Shown here in pieces: positions 1 through 10,779 of a stretch of DNA of 64,000 bases. Under the pieces are notes generated by a model. The model was not told the origin of the DNA. It was given only the letters and a program-made list of their open reading frames with translations, and ran no database searches. Each line of letters opens with the position of its first letter. Position 1 is the first letter of the stretch. The stretch covers positions 8,985,159 through 9,049,158 of the forward strand of contig NC_030857.1 in the NCBI RefSeq assembly GCF_000208745.1, read 5' to 3'. Made by a program: the position numbers and the translations under genes. This stretch comes from Theobroma cacao. Lineage: Eukaryota > Streptophyta > Magnoliopsida > Malvales > Malvaceae.

Positions 1-530
1 CAAAAGCCACCCTTTAAGCAGTGAACCCTAAAGCCCTTCATTCCTCCATCCTCGTCCCTTTTCCTTATTTCTTCCATTTAATCAAAGCACTCAATAACCA
101 AAACTATAAAAAAAAATGTTACGACAAAGAAACCGAAATAGAGAAAATAAAATAGATATCTAAACTTACCAAAACCCTACCTAAACAAGCCAAATGGTAA
201 GGTTAAAAACAACGTCGATTTGAGCAACCCAACAAGAAAAGGGGAAAAAGCTCATAAGCTTGCAAAACAACATTATTTTGCAAAATGGGGAGAAAAAAAT
301 GATGTAGCCCTCCAATTGAATGACACTTGTCATTCAATTAAAAGTCCAATCAAGGGCAATTAATGTCATTTGATTGGAGGCCCAATTAAGGGCAATTGGA
401 ATCGTAGCTTGCTGAGCTACTTTTATATATATAGTATAGATATTTTTCTAAGTCCAATGAGAAACTTTTATATATATAGTATAGATATTTTTCAAAGTCC
501 AATGAGAATGAAAATTATGAACTAGTAATG
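1..530. other. intergenic DNA upstream of gene 1
   Basis: AT-rich DNA with no ORF or recognisable gene. It contains a short direct repeat at 419-508 (listed separately) and ends at a small palindromic element starting at 531. Confidence 0.6.
419..508. repeat. 45-bp tandem duplication
   Basis: Two adjacent 45-bp units (419-463 and 464-508), each running from ACTTTTATATATATAGTATA to CCAATGAGAA. They differ at one position (CTAAG versus CAAAG). This looks like a recent local duplication. Confidence 0.85.
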
Positions 531-973
531 TGTCACAAGCTGACATTTAAGCTCAACCCGTGTGGCCTTAAACTTTGAAAATAAAGTTTAAGTAAGTTTA
601 TAAATCATGGCCCACATTCTCAACCCAAAAAACATGTTTGATAGATGATGGAAAACTCGTGTTTATATTTCCAAGACCCACCCCATTTCTTATTGATGTG
701 GGATCAATAATATTCAACCTTACCCAATTATGTAGAGGAGAAAGATTCTTACATTAGTCCGAGTCTACCTCGACCCTTGTACTTCTCATGGAGCCCATAT
801 CAGTGAAGATTCAGGTTTACTCTGATACCACTTGTCATGGGATAAGAACTTAAACCCAACCCCGTGTGATTTTTTAAGTTGGGAACATGGGCCCGTGCAT
901 TATAGGTTTACTTAAAACTCTATTTCAGAGCTTAAGACCACACAGGGTTAGGTTTAAGTTCTAACGTGTGACA
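531..973. mobile_element. small palindromic element, TRIM-like or TIR-type
   Basis: The left arm (531 to about 640, starting TGTCACAAGC) matches the reverse complement of the right arm (about 860-973, ending GTGTGACA) over roughly 105 bp. The match includes the CCCGTGTGGCCTTAA / TTAAGACCACACAGGG segments. TAAT lies directly outside both ends. At 820-830 the sequence CTCTGATACCA, just before TGTCATGGG, is the reverse complement of the initiator-Met tRNA primer-binding site, so a minus-strand TRIM with a 142-bp LTR (832-973) is one reading. The alternative is a TIR transposon. There is no coding capacity. Confidence 0.5.
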
Positions 974-1417
974 TAATACATGGATTGTATGTGACAATAA
1001 AAATTATTTATTTATAAAATTTATAAGAAATATAGTATAATAAAAAGTTTGATCAATAACGTTTCTAATAAAAATGATCTCATTTATAATTTTTTAACTA
1101 AAGATATTAGTTACAATATGTTGATGAAAATTATTACAAATAGGGGATTAATAAAGTTTCTTAATTAAATTAAATTAAAAAAGATGACACAACGGCAAGG
1201 GCAAGGGCAAAGGCAAGGCAGTTGAATTAATCTTTAAATTTAGTTACAATTTTTTTTGTTGTGAAGATGCGTAATAATTATTGTTATTGGATTAAAAAAA
1301 GGAAGACAAGAAGTGCAAGCGAAAGTGAAGAGTGGAATTTGAATTCCGCCAGGTCGGCGCCAATAATTCGAAGAAAAAGAAAAGGAAGAAGTTGATTGAA
1401 ATTGGGCATTCTGGAGA
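974..1417. other. 5' flank of gene 1
   Basis: AT-rich upstream DNA and presumed 5' UTR of the gene starting at 1418. An imperfect GGCAAG repeat lies near 1194-1220. No clear TATA box could be fixed. Confidence 0.4.
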
Positions 1418-4400
1418 ATGGAAGAAGAGAAGAAGAGATGGAGCGTGACTTACACCAAGCACATCAAACAGAAGCGGAAAGTTTATCAAGACGGTTTCCT
1501 AGATCTTCACATTTCAACCAGCAAGGTTCGATTTTATGAGCAACGAATGAAAACACTAATCAATCTCTCGATTCGTTTCTAATAATTTGGGGAATGGGTG
1601 CAGCTGATGCTTTACGATGACTCCGAGAAGCTTCTGGAGTGCAGGATGCTGAGAAAAGATGAAGTTGTTAGCCCTGCCCAAACACTCTCTTTCTCTGCCT
1701 ATCATGTGGACGTTGGCCTCCTCCACGGATCTCATTTTAGTTCTGGTACCACCTTCTTTCAATTGAATTGTTTCATATTTTCACTGAGAATTCTCACTGC
1801 GATTCTTTTGCTTCAGATGCTGGAATAAATAGCAACAAAGCAAGGCCAATCGATCTCAGCCCATCGCAAAAAATAATCAGAGGTTAGTTTTATTACTTGG
1901 TAAAATGTTTTCTATTACGATACTATTAATAATGTGATAGGCTGTAGCTGTAGCTGTGGCTGTAGCTGTTGTAACTTTGCTTACATTTCAGAGTTCAAGA
2001 AGACTGAACTACGGAAATATGGAGCTCCACAAACTAGTCCAACTACAATGAAAACTAGTGTGACAGGTCAGTTGATGACAATTTTCTTAAAATTATTGCT
2101 CATGCACTTGGATTTAGAACTAGATGGAGCATTTTGTGAATGTGTGATTGCTTTGCTATGCCTGTGCTCACCCTTGCTACAGATCATTCAGTTGTCATAT
2201 TGCCACCAATAATCCACCCTGTTCCATGGTTTCTATAGGATCAATTTGCATTTGTCTCAGTGGAAGTTATAATTTGTTGTTTCTTCAGCAGGTTGATGTG
2301 TTCTCCTTTCTAATTTAGAATGGCAGGTCCTGTACACTACACAGCTAACTCAAAAATCAAAGAGGTATCATGATGGTTTCTTACGAGTCTCAGTTTGTGG
2401 ATCTCTTGGGAGGCAGGTTAATAACAGAAGCTTCTATTTATATGATCTTCCTTAAAGTGCTGATTGTTTAGATATATTAACCCTCTCGAAATCTCTAGAT
2501 TCCTTTTACTATTACTATCTTTCTATATTCAGCAACACCGTTAGAGTTAGAGATCAATTCCCAAGTGATATTTTGTTGATAGAGGTTCTGTAGAAGCAAA
2601 GTTCATGTTTACAGCACCTGGTTTTACATTCCTTTCAGGTCGTGTTGTTTGATGAACACAGAAAACTCTTAGAAAGCAGCTTTCTCAAGAGAGATGTAGT
2701 AATAAGATCTGGAGAATCAATACCTTTAGATGCTCATTTGGTTGAGATTTGTGAATGCAAAGGAAATGATAGCAGTAATGATGCGAAACTAGGAATAAGG
2801 CATGAGCAGAAGCAACAATCTGAAAGTGATGGAGCTTTTGGAAAAGGTTGGTGAGTCTAAACATTGCAAGTTTCTTGATGATTATATTATTTTCTAGCTT
2901 TTTTTCCACTCTCCTCCTTCTTCAGAGAAACGTGTCTTTTTCAATTTAGAATGGCAGGTCATGTACACTACACAAGTTACTCAAAAAGCCAAGAAGTACC
3001 ATGATGGTTTCTTACAACTCACAAATTCTGGAACCCTGCAGAGGCAGGTCTATATTCACAATCTTCATGGCTTTTTTCTCCTTACAATCAGACTGATCTT
3101 CTTTGTCAGTTTTGAGAAATAAATTAGTCCATAAGTCTTTTTCCTTTCTTTGCTTTTCTATTAGCGGCTATTTGAATTTTTTTTTTGGGTCACCTTCTTC
3201 ATAAGCTTGTTCCCAGTCTTGTAAAGTGATATAATTTGCTGATAGTTTAGTTCGATTCCATTTTTTCTCATCATAAATTATGGTTGATGCTCAGACTTCC
3301 TTCTTGGGTCTTTAATTCAGATTATGTTATATGATGGAAGCAAGAAACTAATAAGTAGCAGATTCCTCAAGAAAGACGAAGTAATACAATCCGGTGAATC
3401 AATAGCATTTGATGCTCATTTGGTTGAGATTGGAGAACCTGAAGGAAACTATCAAGGCCTTATGGACTCAGATGTCCGTGTAAGCAATTCCAATATTGCT
3501 GGAAAAACAGGGCTGATGCACAGAGTGCAGAATTGTCTTAAAACCAATAAATCCTTTTTGAAAGGTTAGCTGGTGCCAGTTCTGATGACTTAAGTTGCAT
3601 TTCTTATATGTCACTTTATTGAATTCTTTTCTTTGTATGTGTTGATTTTTGAAGGTAATTTTTGCCTTCCATGTAATCCCGAGTCTTACCATTGTTATGT
3701 ACGTAACACTCTCGAGAAAACTTTTGAGTTGATATAGCTTGTATATCTATTTTTTTCCTTTTATGGACCATGGTGTCTTAACTAAACACTTTCATTGTTC
3801 TTTATTCTCTTTCTTCTTTTCATATAGGATGTCTTATTTTTTAGTTCTAAGTTTTGAAGTTTTACTCTTTATCTTACTTTGTCTTATGTTTACAAGTATT
3901 TTTTTGTTGTAAGTTTGTAGTTCTATTTATGGGTCCTGGTATTCCTGTCTGAAAATGTTATGTCATCAATATGTAGGACAACCTCAAAAAAGTGCTTGTG
4001 CAAGGGGATATGCAGATCCAAGTTATAGCAGCTCAAACATTGATGAGACAAAATTAAGTGAGAATGTATCTGCAAACAAGCCTTTACGTGATGGTAAATG
4101 CATTCTCACTTTGATTTGATCATCATATGTAACAAAACTAACAAATATAAAGAATTTTCTTTTCTCTTATACCTATTTTTCTTCCATTCTGTAAAATGAC
4201 ATCATACATCTCTTCCCATAATTATTCATATAAGATGTAAAAACTTGACAGCATAGATATTCTCTCACCAGGCCCAGGACTTGACTGGTCTTAATGCAAG
4301 TTATTGGTATATTTCTTCTGCTATGCAACACACCTGAGAATAAATTAAGGAATTTGGTACATGGTGCCTATATGGTACATACTGCTCGTATATAAACTTT

Positions 4401-5635
4401 TACAATAACTTAGATGCTTGCTAGGGTAAAAACAAAAGTTGGAAACTGGAAAAAAAAAAGAAGAAGTCAAATTGGGGTCTCATTGAAGGCCAATTCTTGA
4501 GGCAATCCATGATTCTGATTAACACTGCTGCCTTGATGTCATAAGCAACAATCATATGTTTTACCTCTGCAGCTATTCAAATCCTGTCCATCCTCCAAAA
4601 ACCTATTATGCAAGACAGCATTGCCACGGTGTCTATGGATAGGAACATCATGAATCCAGTTCCTAAGGAGCCTCAGAGTTCAGATTCTACTAGAAATATT
4701 CCTGAATGTAGTCAACCACAAAGGGTACCAATAGCAAATCATGGATCAAGTGAAAAACTGGATAAGAGGGAGTCAACTGAATGCATAAACATCCAAAAGT
4801 TCCCTCATCTCTATCCCAAAGGTAAGTTTAAATGCAATTATGTGCAATTGCAACTTTCTTTGCTTCTGGATTTTTCTAAATTACGTTTCTCTAGCTGTAA
4901 CTTCCTGACTGGGGTTGGATTCTCTAGCAAAATCCAGTTGTAGTGGCAGTAAATCCCCCAAGAACAGTGAAGTTGGAAACACACATGAGGTTTGGGCTGT
5001 TTTTCTCTTATTCCTGTATTGCATCCTCAATTTTATTTTTTATTGCATGTACTATTTAACCCCAGCTAATTAATCCTGTATAATCAGTAAAAGCTTTATG
5101 GAGGCTTTGTGTTCTTTCTTTCCAATAGAAAGCCTTAGGATAGTTGAATGATTTCAGGTTCATTTGTATGCTGCTGCCACCAATAAAAGGATAGAAAACA
5201 AATCAGAAATGGAGGTGGTTATATTCAGCCACTGAGTGGCATGAGTTCTTAAACCAAACTTTAAGCACACAAATTCTCCATTTGGATAGGCATTTACATG
5301 GCATATTGTGGTGAGATGGTTAACCATATGAATACTCATAGGAGCTATTTTGGGCTTGCCTATCCTATGATCAAACTTGATGTGCTGTGCAATTGTTTCT
5401 TTAACCTTTTTTTTCGTCCTTAAGAAAAACCATTTCTTACAACTGATTTGGGAGCTCTTATAATGTGCAATGTTTCATGCAGACTGACTCAGACAATTTG
5501 GAATCAGCTGTTGGTTGCTCAAGTCCAATTATCCATACTTGTCAGGAGACAGTTGATATAACGAAGAATTCTGTTGAAGTCAAGATTTCAAGGGAAGCAG
5601 GTAAGTGCCCAAGTTTTAAACTTGGATTTGACTGA
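1418..5635 (+). CDS. triple DUF2439 (ZGRF1 N-terminal-like) domain protein, 12 exons
   Basis: Exons read from the sequence: 1418-1525, 1604-1745, 1817-1882, 1992-2066, 2319-2416, 2639-2846, 2950-3047, 3321-3564, 3977-4093, 4573-4821, 4928-4989, 5483-5635. All junctions are GT-AG and phases match, giving 1620 nt (539 aa). Three DUF2439-type domains lie at about residues 6-80, 131-203 and 233-305. Each has a W-x-V-x-Y-T-x-x-x-x-Q-K-x-K-x-Y-x-D-G-F-L half, then a L-x-D-x-x-x-K-L-L half. The rest (about 305-539) is Ser/Asn/Lys-rich and looks disordered. In fungi, proteins with this domain (Mte1, Dbl2) act with FANCM-family helicases in recombination; a DNA-repair role here is inference only. No GRF zinc finger or helicase is present. 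The stop at 5633 is reached by reading through a GTAAGT at 5601, ending in C-P-S-F-K-L-G-F-D. Confidence 0.85.
1941..1970. repeat. GCTGTA hexanucleotide repeat in intron 3
   Basis: About five imperfect GCTGTA units inside intron 3 (1883-1991) of the DUF2439 gene. A simple-sequence repeat outside the coding exons. Confidence 0.75.
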
Positions 5636-6288
5636 AGAGTGTTATATGAGGTTATTCTTGATAGAGTGCAGCACGAAGACAAATGAAATGCAGTAACGAA
5701 ACTTGTTCACGGCCATTAATGTAGAGAGAAACATTAATTTTGAAATTGGTGCCTTGCATGTCTTTTTTGTGTACTTTTTTCATTTATCTGAATAGGAAGA
5801 ATCTGCTACAAAGTATACACTATAGTAGATATTATTGTATGAAAATATCTTCCTTGAGTCCTCGGCTTTCTTAGTTGGGATTGTCACTTGATTTTATAAT
5901 CGAAACCCAAAACTAGTGATGAAAAATTTAAGGGTTATAAATTTTCAAACAAAAAACTATTTTAAGGGTTATAAGTTTTGTGATCACTAGAAAACATGGT
6001 CATAAGATATGGGTGTGAAAGAAAGAAAGAATTATAGCTCTCTATTGCGTTATTTACTTTTTATCAGCTCATTTAAGGCTACGCACCTCTCTTTTACTTG
6101 ATGCAAACAATCATTGAATTATGAAGATTTCAATGTCTTATGTTTGCCATGCGTTCATTTTAAAAAATATTAGTATAAGACATGATTACATTATAGAATT
6201 GATAATAGAAGGCATAATGTGTAGAGCACATTGTGAAATTTATAATGGTAATGTAGACATATTAGTTTAAGACATGACATGATTATAT
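5636..6288. other. 3' flank of gene 1
   Basis: Presumed 3' UTR and AT-rich intergenic DNA up to the target duplication of the Mutator-like element. No further exon of gene 1 and no other gene seen. Confidence 0.5.
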
Positions 6289-6533
6289 TAGAAAATGGTT
6301 AAAATATCCACTAAGTCTCTTTACTCATGTATTTTATTTAATTTAGTTTTTATACTTAAAATCGAAGCAATTTAGTTTTTTGATTTAACGAATTACTTTA
6401 ATTTAGTTCCTCTCTTTAATGATATTCACTTTTTCGTTAAAAGAGATGACATAGGTGTTGACGTGATGCTGAAATGGCACACTTTGATGATGTGGCACCA
6501 ACATGATCATGTGGCATCGATGTGATGTGACAA

Positions 6534-7777
6534 TGTTGGTCCCAAAAAGTGTGCTAGAGAGGGGTGAATAGTATTTTTTGAATGTCACTAGAAATTGGTT
6601 CGTAGTTACGAGCTTGTAAAGGGAGTTGATGAGAAGAGTCTAAAGGTTGTTAGATGAGTAACAAAGAGATGAAGTAGAGTAGACAATGCTTAACAGTTTA
6701 TAATGGTTCGGTTTCTTTGGCTTACATTTACTACTTTGATATTTTAATCAAGGATTTTTAAATTGACTTACTAAAATTGGTGAAATTCTCAAGTTTTCAT
6801 CAAGCTTTTACAATGATTTTTCACAAACCCAGCAACAACTTTTAATAATGTTTTTTCACGAGATCAACCAAAATCCAAAATTAACATTTTTTAGGCTAAG
6901 TTAGAACTTAGAATAACAACCAAGCTATCTCAAACTTGATCAACCTTTTAGAGTGCCTCGTACATTTTAAGTAATCAAGAAATACAAATATAAAGATGTA
7001 TTTATGATCACTAAGCTGATCTAAATGGTACAAGATGAGGTGCTAATCTCTATTATAAAGATTGGAGTGAAATACAAGATGAAGTGAGAGGATTTTTGCT
7101 ATTATTGGTTCCTTTTTGTTCTTGGTAGCATCTAATTTTCTTCTTAGCCATTGGAGATGTTTTTTACACTTGAAAAATCAGCTCTGATGGATGTTGACAG
7201 CTTCATATCTTTAGTAACAAGTTAAAATCCTTTCTAGTCGTAAGTTTGTATTCAGACATTCAAATTCAAATTTTTTTACAGTGAGCTTTTAGCTAGCTAA
7301 CCATACTTCTTAGTTAGTTAAGTCTTCTTTGTCTTGTAGCCTGCTTTACTCTGTTAATCGATTAAAAAAGATTTTAACCGATTAAGAGCTTATTGTTTTT
7401 GGAGCGGCCAACTTTACCAATTTTTCTTTGTTTAATTGATTTTTCTCTTATCTTGGTAATGCTGATCTTCCTTTACTCTTAAACAGCCATGGGATATGTT
7501 AGTCACCGAGATTTCTTAAATTATTCTTCACAAATTTGATTCTCTTTCTTTTAGATTTTGACTTTTGGATTTTAGTTGACTAACTTTTTTGGTTAACCGA
7601 TTAAGAGATTTCTGTTTGTAACTCATTTTGTGACCTTTTATTCTGATGAGTTTTGATGTTTGCTTTCAAGTGATTATTTTATTAAGTGACATACATTTTT
7701 ATCCTACACACTCAAGTAGTATAGTCGAACATTAATAAATGAAAATGTTTTGTTATCATCAAAAACTTATAGAGTCA
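6534..7777 (-). repeat. 3' LTR of the Sirevirus-like element
   Basis: 1244 bp starting TGTTGGTCCC on the plus strand and ending AGAGTCA. It is a direct repeat of 16405-17640 with scattered substitutions and small indels. An A-rich purine tract (AAAAAAATAAGAAAA on the minus strand) lies just outside at about 7780-7797 and probably serves as polypurine tract. Confidence 0.9.
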
Positions 7778-8378
7778 ATAATTTTCTTATTTTTTTGATG
7801 ATGACAAAACATCTCTTGATTTATAGCATAATGTCTTTACGTTTCTTTATATTGCATATGATGAGGAATTGCTCCCCTCGAGTGTGTGCTCCTCCTTAAT
7901 GTGTGCATGATATTTCAAGTTATTTTTGTTTTCCAACTCAGTAGGGCAGTTAATTTTTATCTGTTTCTTAGTGCAAATAGTAAGTACTAATTCAGTACTA
8001 TGAGACATTTAACAAAATACATTCATGAGTTAACATACAAACTTGCATAATTGTTAGTAATAAGTGACAAGATATCATCAAGCATTTAGTAGATATCTCT
8101 TAACAAAATAACAAGATGTCATCAATAGATCATCATTAACAGATCATATCCATACTAAATCAAAATGTCATTAACAAGCCAACTATAATAACACAAAGAT
8201 AACTAAACATCAGTGCTAATAACAAAATAACAGAATGTCATCAACAATTAAGCTCTAGTAGAGTCTGATTCTTAAATCATTATATTGTTACTTCTACTCT
8301 CTCTTTTCTTTTGTCATTAATAAAAGAAGGTGTCTTATGAAAAAGTTGATTTAAGAGGAGTTAGAGGAAAGGGTGGAT
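7778..8378 (-). other. 3' non-coding region of the Sirevirus-like element
   Basis: AT-rich DNA between the extra ORF and the 3' LTR. It contains loosely repeated AACAAAATAACA-x-AATGTCATCAA units (for example near 8102 and 8221). Sireviruses are known for repeated motifs upstream of the 3' LTR; applying that here is inference. Confidence 0.5.
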
Positions 8379-10253
8379 TCATAGTGTTGAAGTGAACATT
8401 GATGGGTTTAAGAGATAATAAGGGTGATGATTTAGTTTATGAGGAATCAGAGGAGGAGAGTCTGAGACTTGGAGAGATTTTTGGTTAGAAGATTTAATTG
8501 AGGATCTAGCTTTGGTAGTCAACTTGGAGGACATTCTTCTTTTGAGGACCTTAGTTTTTGTTGCCATTGTTTTCTTTATTTTTCTAATAGGTTTGACTAG
8601 AGCTCGTGCAGATGCAGTTCCTTTCCCTTTTCTTTTGTCAGTAGGCTTACGTATGCTTGTAGTGTCAACTAAGCTAGGTGAAGTTTTTCCAGGTGCAGGT
8701 TTCTGTGCTTTGCTTTTTGCTGCTTCTTTCTCAACTTTTTCTTCTCTTACCATTTGATAAAACATATCCATAATTAAGATTTCCTCAGAATTTGTCGAAA
8801 ATTTCTTAGTTTTCTCTGCTTCATCATGTTGTTGAAGATTGAAATTGTTGATGATGTCATCAAGAGAACCAATCACTTCTGTATCATCATTGTCTTCTTA
8901 CTCCAAGTTCAAGAACATGTTGTTTCTTTGTTGTGGCAGGTTCAATTTCAGCACTTTCAGTTTGAGTTGCAAGATTCTTAGCAGTGTATCTTTTTGGTTA
9001 GGACTTTGAGCTGTTGGAGTGCTTTCGGATGCAGGACCATATGGTGTTTTTCTTTTCTCTTTCATAATAGTGGCCAGGCTTTGTAGTTGTTTTTCAATTT
9101 TCAAAATCCTGATTGACTAATCATTTAGCTTACCATCTATCCTCATTAATAAATTGAAGATCATTTTATCAAAAATTGGAAGGGAGGCTATCTTGGTTTG
9201 ATCAGAGGGAGGATTCTCTTCTTGGGGTTTTTTTTGGAATCTTAATAAAATTTTCTCTTTCAAGTTTATATCCCATTTTTCATAGAATTCCTAAATAAAT
9301 GGCTTAGTCGTTGCTTTTGACCTTGTCCATTTGATATCTTGCACTTCAAATTCCTTTCTTTCTTACCAAGGAGGTACTGATGTTCTCGTAAGGCAGATTG
9401 ATCTTATCTACACAACAAGTTTTTCTCATACTCTCAATCATAAACCTTTCAAGATTGAAGGGAGTTGCATTAAATGCAAGTTCCATCAACCACATGTTTT
9501 GAAGATTTACATAGCTAAAACTACTGCTTTGTCCATGAATTGTTGATGTAATAAAATAATGTAAAATCTTAGCTTGAGGGTTTTTGATGAAGCTTGCGTA
9601 GCTCCTGAAGGAGTACCTTTCCCTTTTTCTAGTAATAATTTTCCATAGGGATAAAGGATCATATTTTCCTACAACTTCATATTCTCGCATATCATATTCA
9701 ATTTTCAACAAATTCCTCAAATCAGTATCAATGACTATGAATTCCTTTCCATTCAGAAACACATTAATACCATTATCAACAAAATCTTCCGGATCATCAA
9801 GCTCTATTTTATCCAAGGTAATGCCAGAATAAAATTCTTTGACTAGATTAGGACTATATGTTTTATTCTCAAAAACACTTAATTTCTTTAATTTGAGTTC
9901 CTCAAAATGTTCAAACAAACTTTTTAGATTTCAAAAACTTCATCAAGACTGTCCCAATCGATGAATTTGTCATAAGATATGGGAGCATTTTCAACTTTCT
10001 TAAATCTTTCCTCATGAATCTTATATCTAAACTTTGAGGATGCAGAGTTACCTTTTTTGTTGGAGTTTCTCCTTTTAGCATCTTTCTTTGACCCCAATGG
10101 TTTCTCTTTCTATTTCTTTTTCATCTTTTTAGCCATTGGTTCTGAGTTGTTCTTTTTCCTTTTCTTTTGAGTCCTAGGTGATGGATTCTCCTCAATAGGA
10201 CTTTTCCTTTGTTTCTTTTTTAGAGCATCACTTGGTAAGGAGGATTTGGCCAT
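8379..10253 (-). pseudogene. extra ORF after pol with plant transposon-protein-like domain
   Basis: Begins at the ATG at 10253 and runs to the stop at 8379, about 625 codons, broken by several stops and frame changes. Three parts can be seen. A Lys/Arg-rich start (to about 10040) is followed by a central globular stretch (9346-9918) with the pattern L-L-H-Y-F-I-T ... L-P-Y-E. That stretch resembles the 'putative plant transposon protein' family (Pfam Transposase_32, from memory). The tail (8379-9104) is Lys/Ser/Pro-rich and very basic. Its place between RNase H and the 3' LTR is where Sireviruses carry an env-like ORF, but no clear signal peptide or transmembrane segment is visible, so I do not call it an envelope gene. 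Function unknown. Confidence 0.65.
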
Positions 10254-10779
10254 TGTTCTCGGTTGTTTTTGACTTAGGGTTTGAAGTGATGTTTGAAGAG
10301 TTTGAGAGGAGGAATTTGGGTTTTGAAGAGACAGATTTAGGAAAAGAGAATATGAATGGGAGATGGGAAGTTATGAAAGTTATTAATTTCCTCCTTTAAA
10401 TAGAGTTTGATTTCTGTTTTTTTGAAATTCAAAATTTCAACCCCTGATTAATTTTTTTACTATTTCAGTTTCAGAGTTAGATAGTTTTTTTCCATTTTTG
10501 AGTTTCTTAATTGATTACGTCTTACATTTAACCAATTAAGTCAAGCACTTTGAATATACTGATCAACACAGAATGTGTTAATCGATTATATGGTTTTCTT
10601 AACCGATTAAGTCTTTACTGACTTGTTTGATTTATTTAAAATATGCAAAGGGTAACTCAATCAGTATATGCCTTTAGTTTAAGAGATACTTCTAACAAAT
10701 CACTTAACTTGTGTAAGGTGAACTCAAAAGATTTATCTAAAGCTTATTTACATTAAGCATCCTCAGTTATCTTCTAATT

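Noticed and set aside
2847..2856. Stronger donor GTGAGT at 2851 for exon 6 of the DUF2439 gene
   Set aside because: Using it would put the next exon out of frame (a TGA forms at the joint); the donor at 2847 keeps phase 1 as in the other repeats.
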